A stretch of 64,000 nucleotides of DNA from Pseudomonas viridiflava (GTDB lineage Bacteria; Pseudomonadota; Gammaproteobacteria; Pseudomonadales; Pseudomonadaceae): assembly GCF_900585905.1 (NCBI RefSeq), contig NZ_UTVH01000031.1:62001-126000 (forward strand). The letters are read 5' to 3'. Position numbers and translations under genes: made by a program. The notes beneath the pieces are model-generated. The model was not told where the DNA came from. It saw nothing but the letters and a program-made list of their open reading frames with translations, and did not search any database. This document shows, piece after piece, positions 58,601-64,000 of the stretch; the stretch's first letter is position 1; each line of letters begins with the position of its first letter.

Positions 58601-60058
58601 GTCGTTGCGCAGCGGCACGAGATCGTCGACATAGGCTGTGCGCTCAAGCAACTGCTCGGATGCCACCCCTGCCCCTGCGGTAATCGCCGTAAGGGCCAGG
58701 TTCTCAGCGACTCTGAACAGGTGGTCCAGTGCACCTTGACGATCCCCGAGCCGCCAATCGGCATAACCTTCATAGACCTCATCGGCTATCTGCAGCGCCG
58801 ATATTACCAGCAGGCCAAGACCCAGGCCTGGCACAAAAAACGTGGCGAGGCCTAGCAGATCCAATCCAGCACTGACATAAAACTGCAAGCGTCGGTTTCG
58901 CTCCTTTATGTCTATCTGTCCGGTAGGCATGGCCAGTACTTGAGCATCGTCCAACACGGTACTGAGAAATATCTGACGCATGTGTACAAACAGGGGGCCA
59001 GTGAAGGCCTCCTGTCGACAGTCAAGTTGCATTGGGCTGTCTATCGCCCCCTCTGTTCGCAAGCGCTCAAGTGTCTGAGCGAAGACGGCGCGGTCACGCT
59101 CGGAAATGAAGCGCTGGAAGAACTGTTGATAGGCCGGCGAACGCAGGCGCAGCCCCAATGACTGGTAGAACGCTTCCCATGTTGCATGACGGCTGAGAGC
59201 GCCGTTGGGATCATCAGGGATCCAGGCGATGACACCTTCAAGGGGCTTGCCGGGATTGCCATCCTGGCGAACCTCGAAGACCACGGCACCTCGTACCAGC
59301 TTGCCTAGCACACGCAGATCTACTGGGAGTAAACCCGATGGATCAGACGGCACCACAGGTACCCTGGCAATAACCCGCAGAAACTGCAGGTAGCTGCGCA
59401 TGTCGATGCTCGCCTGGAGTGCGGCCAGTCGCACAGTTGCCTCCAGTCGTGAGCGAAAGCCTTCTTCCAGAAGGGCGGCGATGGCCTTCCCTGCTTTACC
59501 CTCAGGCATCAGGCGGGCTTTAAGGTGTGCCTGGTACTGCTCACCCAGATCCAGCGCTCGGCACAGGGAGGCAAAAGCCTGTGGTAACAACGCAATCGGC
59601 TGGCCCTCGCTGTCGAGCAGCGCCGATCCCGGCAACCACTCCAACGAAACGGTCTCGCCAAAGGTGAAGTTATGCAGCGCAGCAGCCAGCAGACTGTGTT
59701 CAAACGTTTGCGGCACGCTGCCATAGGGCACACCGGCAAGGTAAGAGGGGATGCGAACGTGAGTCTTGAGCCGCAACTGGCTCAGACGCACGTCTAGCTT
59801 GAGATCATGCTGTGCTTGCAGAGCCGTCGCGAGCAACGGCGCAGCAAACGCATCCAGCGATGTTATGCGATTCAACAGGGCATTTACCTGATGCTGAACA
59901 CGCTGTTGCTGGCTCAGACTCTGGTGCAACTTTCGTATGTGGATGATCGCGCTGCCGGTCAGCCAGGTCGGAAGCTGACCGCCGATCATCGTGTCAATGG
60001 AGTCGTTAATGGATGATGAGGACATTGAGGTAGTGAACCGGAGTAAAGGAATCCGCAT
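55685..60058 (-). CDS. NEL-type E3 ubiquitin ligase-like LRR protein, candidate effector
   Basis: 1457 residues. The first ~1000 are a dermonecrotic-toxin-like region (DUF6543 type) with a hydrophobic pair at ~400-440. LRRs lie at ~980-1150 (LRTLDLRDNQLVTIP, LSQLNLSNNRI). The end (~1186-1457) resembles the NEL domain of IpaH/SspH ligases and carries the C-x-D motif TCIDR at residue ~1257. The layout toxin-like + LRR + NEL is known in pseudomonads. No hrp box or clear Shine-Dalgarno was found, so secretion route is open. An in-frame Met at 60025 (MSSSSIND) is an alternative start. Confidence 0.8.
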   Translation of the reverse strand: MRIPLLRFTTSMSSSSINDSIDTMIGGQLPTWLTGSAIIHIRKLHQSLSQQQRVQHQVNALLNRITSLDAFAAPLLATALQAQHDLKLDVRLSQLRLKTHVRIPSYLAGVPYGSVPQTFEHSLLAAALHNFTFGETVSLEWLPGSALLDSEGQPIALLPQAFASLCRALDLGEQYQAHLKARLMPEGKAGKAIAALLEEGFRSRLEATVRLAALQASIDMRSYLQFLRVIARVPVVPSDPSGLLPVDLRVLGKLVRGAVVFEVRQDGNPGKPLEGVIAWIPDDPNGALSRHATWEAFYQSLGLRLRSPAYQQFFQRFISERDRAVFAQTLERLRTEGAIDSPMQLDCRQEAFTGPLFVHMRQIFLSTVLDDAQVLAMPTGQIDIKERNRRLQFYVSAGLDLLGLATFFVPGLGLGLLVISALQIADEVYEGYADWRLGDRQGALDHLFRVAENLALTAITAGAGVASEQLLERTAYVDDLVPLRNDNGQLRLADSALPGYAVEDRNLELGQRGGACASLCLRTHEATFQISEDPLTRALRIVHPQRARAYRPSLFDNGAGNWRHMLETPEQWQGDGLLLRRLGRPLAEVSDPTATAVLRCTGFNQERLRGLHLEHAKAPARLIDAVQRHDLHVQFPLLRDAAFEAHFNQQQPVSTPTEQILRRDFPGLTARCAREIIEQAGTALVEQMVAGQRVPLALAEQARWALRESRLDRACAGLEQAHAVNRDCETVALTLLDDWAPWPQTARVEVRAASPTGELRAQVGADDASELRLVVKTSEGYQAFDGPGVASDEAMPTDSLFQALLLHLDRQQTVLLGDAGRSAEHLAQALSIRAHAQRERIPEMLGMAPIGSGLRPPRRLGDGRLGYPLSGRGESSGQALRRGMRQLYPTFSEVQLQAYLDAVSARGESLWSHYLRLNQHLDSLREALDAWTHEPSGVVQRFRRRQVADRIRRCWRRKTRDAQGHYILKMEGLRPGPLPNLPPNVSFSHVSQLTLRDMALMDVSEDFLRRFDNLRTLDLRDNQLVTIPAGIDQMANLSQLNLSNNRIILDVEGSRRLATQNQLRTLMLDYNPIGMPPALAGMQLRSLALRSTGLTQMPMDLLRHPLLESIDLRDNRIVTLDDEALLLIERQPRRVALHDNPLDAATYARMLTIYSDNGFAPGVRLLHVEGGPFQRERWLADLEDDVRPWRFSQWEQLAAEPGSRDLFRFFADLADSHGYRGMTAEMKRRVWGIIEACVQNGEIREAVFQQAAGPRTCIDRFLLILSALEVRTWVVQRTSGLNAPLAESALLKLGRSLFRLDQVDRIAAEHIERARRVIPFGLPDDVEVYLAYRVGLAESLGLPGQSRYMYFRIDSGVSPAHLNRARGTVLIAETPGNLAASLAARDFWQQHLRATYADRFEALDAPFHERLVLLERQAEWIEEQSYLDQVKVVADERRAAEQQLILTLTRAAFLRHQ

Positions 60059-60091
60059 TTCAGCGACTTCTACTCAGCGCAGGAGGTATCT

Positions 60092-60385
60092 ATGTATCGC
60101 CTGGGTCACCAGCAAACTCTTCAATGCTGTCCAGCCGCTCAACCACCGGGAATTGGTTGGACACTGACGACAATCACCTCCATTGAGCACGGGCTCATTG
60201 CCGCCTGGAGATTCGTGGCAGTCAGCACATCACCCTTGCGAATGGCTCACGACTCCGTAGCCGGCAACATCCCCTTCAACGTCTCGATCCCAAGTGGACT
60301 TCGACGTCTCGTAACTCTTCCTGAACGCCTTGGAAAATGTGAACCTGGCAGCCTGCGGCTGCAAATTGGTTTGTGTCCGCTTTAG
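60092..60385 (+). CDS. small uncertain ORF with strong ribosome site
   Basis: 97 residues after GGAGG eight bases upstream. No recognisable domain; Pro/Thr-rich first half. It is a weak call, kept because of the ribosome site and because the 675-base gap to the next gene has little else. It may be a remnant. Confidence 0.25.
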   Translation: MYRLGHQQTLQCCPAAQPPGIGWTLTTITSIEHGLIAAWRFVAVSTSPLRMAHDSVAGNIPFNVSIPSGLRRLVTLPERLGKCEPGSLRLQIGLCPL

Positions 60386-60421
60386 AGCCGTATTGCCTGC
60401 CAATGTGGCTGGACTGCTTTC

Positions 60422-60450
60422 GGAACCCCCTAAGCCTTTCTGACCACCTA
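60422..60450 (+). promoter_or_regulatory. hrp box, perfect match
   Basis: GGAACC at 60422-60427, 16-base spacer, CCACCTA at 60444-60450: exact fit to the HrpL consensus. It lies 284 bases upstream of the ATG at 60734 and 59 bases upstream of a short in-frame ORF at 60509. Confidence 0.9.
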
Positions 60451-60508
60451 CCCGGATCCAGGTTGTCCATCTCGACAGCTCACATTCCCAGAACAGGCTC
60501 AGCCAGCG

Positions 60509-60697
60509 ATGAATCTACTCCCATTAGGTAGCCCTTCCCGACACGACACCGCGCCAGTTAATACCGGCCAACCAGTGGTGGCAGCAAGCCTGCAAGAGCC
60601 CAGCATGCTTACCCTATCGCACTACACTTGCCAACCTGAACCTGATTGTCGTTCGCTGATCGTTCGTGCAGAGCCTAGGCACTTTGAATGGCAATAA
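60509..60697 (+). CDS. short ORF 59 bases behind the hrp box, possible leader or broken effector start
   Basis: 62 residues, low in acidic residues in the first part (MNLLPLGSPSRHDTAPVN). It is in the same frame as the gene at 60734, with one TAA and 36 bases between. Either an upstream ORF or the start of an effector interrupted by a stop codon. Weak ribosome site. Confidence 0.35.
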   Translation: MNLLPLGSPSRHDTAPVNTGQPVVAASLQEPSMLTLSHYTCQPEPDCRSLIVRAEPRHFEWQ

Positions 60698-60733
60698 TTC
60701 ACCCAACACGCTCATAACCAGGAACGCTACATT

Positions 60734-61978
60734 ATGAAACTATCCTTTAGATCACTCATAAATTCCGTATCGACCTCGCTTCCTGACGTCAGCCGGTCGT
60801 CCATCCCCTCTAAACCCAGCGAGACCGGCGAGGTGTCGCAGGTGAGGCAGGTGAGGCAGGTGAGGCAGGTGAGGCAGCCTAATAGGTTCTTACTCGACGG
60901 GGGGGCGTTCATCAGACTAGGGCCCATGGCGGCAGCGACCCATGATAAAGACAGAAAAACTACTGAAAAAGAAAATGACACGATCAACCGATTACTCACG
61001 CTCGAGCCGAAAGAACTGAAGAATATTAAAAGTCAAGTGCATGGGCAGGGAAGTTCGGAAATTCAATGTCACACGTACCTGAAAACCCTCAGGATAAATG
61101 GAAAAGATAAGACGTTCGAAGTATGCGTAAAAGCGAAGAAAAATCGGGACGCCTCCAAATACGTCGACAGCGTAGAAGTTTATACCGTACCGAAAAAGCG
61201 CGACGAAGAGAAGTCGCTTCACATATTTAGACGTTTCCATGAGCCGAGAAAAACCCTAATCGATTTGCCCATGGAATTGCAGGAAATTATCGTAAAGGAG
61301 GCGTACTTCAAAGGAGAAGAGGAAGAAACCAATTTGGCATTGTTGGCCTCCAGCCGGCAGACGAGACAGGTCACCAGCGCTTCGCTGCACGAATCAATAG
61401 ATTCGGGCGCCTCGCCAGTCGCTAAATTCATTGAGGATAATAAAAAGCGGTGGTCGGCAGACAAGCTGAGCGACAGGAAGATACAAGGGGAGGTTGACGA
61501 CTTTAAAAAACGTGGCCTTTTGGAAAAACATGGTAGCCAGATCAAGTCGAAGTTTGGTGATGCAGTATATACCGCTCATGAAACTAAATTCCTGGCCTTG
61601 CCTCCAATGGGAATGAATTTTGTCGCAACTTATCTGCACCTCCTGAATGGTGCTTATACGCCTGAAAGTTTAATCAGTCTCGCTAGCCTGTCAACTGAAA
61701 AAAGAGATTTTGTTAATAAGTATCAATCACGATTTTTGATACAAGCAGACTATGGTCGCGGTGTGGTTAAAAACGGGAACTACATCAATTGGCTAGCGAC
61801 ACGCTGTGATTCGCCTGAAAAACTCAAGACGCTTTTGAAAAATTTCCCAAATCAAAACTCAAACTCACCTTTTGCGATATCCAAGGTTTACAGGCCTTTT
61901 AAAAAACCTTTTGGTGAAGAGGGCCCTATCCCGCCAGAGCACTTGGTACATGAGCCTGATCAGCTTTTACTTTATTGA
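60734..61978 (+). CDS. hrp-box candidate type III effector with F-box-like segment and VRQ repeats
   Basis: 414 residues, AT-rich. ATG 60734 with AGGA ten bases upstream. Ser-rich N-terminus without acidic residues in the first 17 positions, as in secretion signals. Residues ~34-48 are five tandem VSQ/VRQ units. Residues ~176-215 read IDLPMELQEIIVKEA...LALLASSRQTRQV, an F-box-like pattern. The C-terminal part has no recognisable domain. I do not recognise the protein as a named Hop effector. HrpL control is supported by the perfect box; F-box function is inference. Confidence 0.72.
   Translation: MKLSFRSLINSVSTSLPDVSRSSIPSKPSETGEVSQVRQVRQVRQVRQPNRFLLDGGAFIRLGPMAAATHDKDRKTTEKENDTINRLLTLEPKELKNIKSQVHGQGSSEIQCHTYLKTLRINGKDKTFEVCVKAKKNRDASKYVDSVEVYTVPKKRDEEKSLHIFRRFHEPRKTLIDLPMELQEIIVKEAYFKGEEEETNLALLASSRQTRQVTSASLHESIDSGASPVAKFIEDNKKRWSADKLSDRKIQGEVDDFKKRGLLEKHGSQIKSKFGDAVYTAHETKFLALPPMGMNFVATYLHLLNGAYTPESLISLASLSTEKRDFVNKYQSRFLIQADYGRGVVKNGNYINWLATRCDSPEKLKTLLKNFPNQNSNSPFAISKVYRPFKKPFGEEGPIPPEHLVHEPDQLLLY
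60833..60877. repeat. 9-base tandem repeat in the effector gene
   Basis: Four perfect GTGAGGCAG copies (60842-60877) preceded by a degenerate GTGTCGCAG. Each unit adds Val-Arg/Ser-Gln in frame, so copy number may vary between strains without frameshift. Confidence 0.93.
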
Positions 61979-62100
61979 AGGGTGAGCTACCCCACCCGTG
62001 ATAGTCGGGTCTTTCCTCCAAGTATTCGTAACAGGTTGCTGACAACCTCTAGATCACCCAAAACCTGCTGAAGGCGAGCAGCACAGCCCCGCGGCTACAG

Positions 62101-62295
62101 GTGACATTTGCAATTCCAGAGCTTGTCAGAAAATCTGATCCATACCTGCCGGATCTGGATAACCCAAGCAGACCGTTTACAATTTACGATCCGCGCTGGC
62201 TTTACTTAGGTAAGCCAGGGTTGCAGAAGCGCAAAACCTATAACAGCCGTTGCCCAACATTCCCCTGCCTGCGAGCTTTAAACCCCGCCCTTTGA
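62101..62295 (+). other. 64-codon open frame of unknown origin upstream of the transposase
   Basis: GTG start, Pro/Leu/Tyr-rich (RPFTIYDPRWLYLGKPGL). No family recognised; ends at a TGA inside the transposase start region. Could be a remnant of an effector gene interrupted by the insertion sequence. The rest of 61979-62249 has only a weak hairpin (61994-62010). Confidence 0.25.
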
Positions 62296-63462
62296 AAAAC
62301 CTGTTCACGGCCAATGGCTGTTGGGCAGGTTTGCTGGAGGCCAGAGGGGCTGCGCGAGATCGAAGTGGAGTCGGTGAGCAAGATGCTGGCCTGCGGCACC
62401 TCGATCCTGGGCGTTAAGCACTACACCTGCGCCAATGTGCGCTGCCCGCACTTCAAATACCTGTGCAACACCTGCCACTGCCGGGCCTGTCCGTCGTGCG
62501 GCAAAAAGGCCACCGATCAGTGGATCGCCGTCCAGAATAACCGCTTGCCTGACTGCGCCTGGTACCACCCGGTGTTCACATTGCCCGACACGCTGTGGTC
62601 GTTGTTCTTCTACAACCGCTCCCTGCTCGATGCGCTGTGCCGCCTGGCAGCAGACAACTTGCTGTGTGCAGGGCAGCAGCGTGGTTTGCGCATCAGGCTG
62701 TTTGGCGCGCTCCACACCTATGGCCGACGGCTCAACTGGCATCCCCATGTGCACCTGTCGGCGACGGCTGGCGGTCTGGATGAGCAGGACGCTTGGAAAA
62801 ATATCGCGTTTCACGAAAAGGCGATGCGTCGGCGCTGGATGTGGAATGTGCGCAACCATCTGTTGGAGCACTGGGGTCAGATCACAATGCCGCCGGAGCT
62901 GGCGCATATCACCTGTGAAAGTGACTGGCGACACCTGGTGCTTACCGCAGGCGGCCAGCACTGGCACATTTATCTGTCGAAGAAGACGGAAAACGGGCGC
63001 AAGACCGTGAATTACCTGGGTCGCTACCTGAAAAAGCCGCCGATCTCGGGCAGCCGTCTGGCGCATTACACATCCGGGGCCTCGTTGAGCTTCACCTACC
63101 TGGATCACCGCACGCAGACCTATCAGCAGGAATCGGTGAGCCACGCCGACATGCTGCGCCGGGTAGTGCAGCACATCCCGGAAAAGCATTTTCGGATGAT
63201 CCGGTATTTTGGATTTCTGGCCAACCGGGTGTGTGGGCAGTACCTGCCGAAGATCTATGAAGCGCTGAAGATGGCCACACCAGGGCCGGCGCCGAAGCTG
63301 TATTTCGCGCAGATGGCCAAAGCGTTTTTAAACGTTGATCCGTTCAGCTGCGTGCTGTGCGGGGCAAAGATGGTGTACACGGCGGCGCTCAGCAGGCTGA
63401 CGGTAAAGGGGCCGGTGACCCATGCCCACGCCATTGCGCGGATGAGGTACGTGAAACCGTGA
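62250..63462 (+). pseudogene. IS801-like transposase (IS91 family), frameshifted
   Basis: The intact part (from 62314) shows a zinc-finger region (CNTCHCRACPSCGKK), the HUH motif WHPHVHLS and the catalytic Tyr region YLGRYLKKPPI, defining the IS91-type Y-transposases. The N-terminal part reads in another frame from a TTG at 62250 (PNIPLPASFKPRPLKNLFTA) and joins after one extra A near 62343 (GGCC-A-GAGGGG). Removing it restores LLEAEGLREIEV. The total of ~404 codons fits the family. So the copy is probably inactive unless the frame is recoded. Confidence 0.8.
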
Positions 63463-63510
63463 TACGGGGAAGGTGCGTCTGCGATGCAGGTTTTTAGCTA
63501 AAAACCACTT
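62250..63510 (+). mobile_element. IS801-like insertion sequence copy, ends not defined
   Basis: The element spans the transposase plus a palindrome GGTTTTTAGCTAAAAACC (63489-63506) after the stop, which may belong to its 3' end. IS91-type elements have no terminal inverted repeats, so borders cannot be read reliably here. Confidence 0.6.
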
Positions 63511-63601
63511 CTTTATCAATTTTTTACAGTGAAACCCGCTTGAATTCACTCTCTGGCTTCTGATTCGCCCAAGCCAATCGCGTCGTAACGCTCTTGTTGG
63601 C

Positions 63602-63652
63602 GCCTCCTGTTCATGTGTAGGAATCTTTGAAATTCCTACACATGAAGGAGGC
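63602..63652. repeat. long perfect hairpin
   Basis: GCCTCC-TG-TTCATGTGTAGGAAT, loop CTTTGAA, ATTCCTACACATGAA-GGAGGC: 15 + 6 paired bases with a two-base bulge. It lies upstream of the promoter module at 63653-63755. The rest of 63463-63726 has no gene. Confidence 0.85.
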
Positions 63653-63726
63653 AGCCTACGGCTGCAAATCGGTCCGCGTTCGCTTCAGAGCTATATTGCT
63701 TTGCTGCGTGCGTTCACCCTTCTTTC

Positions 63727-63755
63727 GGAACCTTTCAAGCTCTTCCAACCACTCA
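63727..63755 (+). promoter_or_regulatory. hrp box, perfect match
   Basis: GGAACC at 63727-63732, 16-base spacer, CCACTCA at 63749-63755. It is 54 bases upstream of the GTG at 63809. Confidence 0.92.
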
Positions 63756-63808
63756 AAAGAGACGAGTATAACTAACTGATACCATTAATCCGACAAGGTA
63801 AAGCAACA

Positions 63809-64000
63809 GTGAATCCTATTCGATCAGGCACATCGCCAATCCCTCACACTGAACCAGAAAATTTCATTCAGCAGTCAAATGAGTCCTCATCAAAAAAAAC
63901 ACCGCCAATCTTAAACAATCTTGATCTGAAATCAGTACGAACACCTAGCGCTAATAACCGTCCTAAATCGTTGTCTGAAATCAGGTTAACAGCAGAGTTA
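63809..64000 (+). CDS. 5' end of a candidate HrpL-controlled effector gene (cut by window end)
   Basis: 64 codons open to the last base, from a GTG with AAGGTAA upstream. The N-terminus (VNPIRSGTSPIPH) has no acidic residue in the first 14 and is rich in Ser, Pro and Asn, as in type III secretion signals. AT-rich like the 60734 gene. I cannot assign a Hop family from this part. Confidence 0.7.
   Translation, partial: MNPIRSGTSPIPHTEPENFIQQSNESSSKKTPPILNNLDLKSVRTPSANNRPKSLSEIRLTAEL

Noticed and set aside
60212..60218. TTCGTGG as the reverse half of an hrp box for the NEL-like gene
   Set aside because: No GGTTCC 15-16 bases further, so the NEL-like gene has no visible HrpL promoter.
60276..60470. 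64-codon minus-strand frame
   Set aside because: It crosses the hrp box and has no ribosome site or domain.
61994..62010. ACCCG/CGGGT hairpin as terminator of the F-box-like gene
   Set aside because: Only five pairs and no clear T run; too weak to list as a feature.
1..64000. CRISPR arrays, rRNA or tRNA genes
   Set aside because: No spaced direct repeats and no recognisable tRNA or rRNA segments were seen.

Overview
The window looks like a chromosomal segment of a plant-associated Pseudomonas of the P. syringae group. Three things point there: strong similarity of the housekeeping proteins to Pseudomonas families, three HrpL-type (hrp box) promoters, and an IS801-like IS91-family transposase. 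The housekeeping backbone (aspA, pyruvate carboxylase pycA/oadA, uvrD, a zinc-homeostasis block) plus a parS centromere site at 37063-37078 suggest a location in the origin-proximal part of the chromosome.

Layout. 1-3130: asparagine/aspartate use (end of aspA, Na+/alanine symporter, asparaginase). 3160-4044: bestrophin-like channel. 4191-5575: hrp box followed by a candidate F-box/LRR type III effector. 5762-9095: a transketolase and a YeeE/YedE sulfur transporter. 9496-12903: MocR regulator divergent from a PaiB-like protein and two GNAT enzymes. 12908-13446: a toxin-antitoxin-like pair with palindromic operators. 13724-18180: pyruvate carboxylase operon and its divergent LysR regulator. 18134-19829: small proteins and an RpiR/SIS regulator. 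20124-24899: an AT-rich island with a two-piece RHS protein, a toxin-like tip and a small membrane protein that may be its immunity partner, followed by a decayed EAL-domain gene. 25507-33600: uvrD and conserved accessory genes. 33628-45550: zinc block (two CobW-family GTPases, DUF1826, a Zur box, parS, cardiolipin synthase, and a second Zur-like box upstream of three SPFH proteins and a P1B ATPase). 45846-49901: opgD and katB-ankB. 50025-55305: the complete 2-ketogluconate operon kguE-kguK-kguT-kguD with regulator ptxS and two PtxS operators. 55685-64000: accessory region with a large NEL-type E3 ubiquitin ligase-like LRR protein, an hrp-box gene with an F-box-like segment, a frameshifted IS801-like transposase, and the 5' end of another hrp-box gene cut by the window edge.

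The most striking theme is that three candidate host-directed proteins carry features linked to ubiquitination: F-box-like plus GALA-type LRR at 4319, F-box-like at 60734, and a NEL-like domain with a C-x-D motif at 55685. Two of the three sit behind hrp boxes. The second theme is the split RHS polymorphic-toxin locus. Domain assignments for these are inferences from motifs read by eye; no database search was run.
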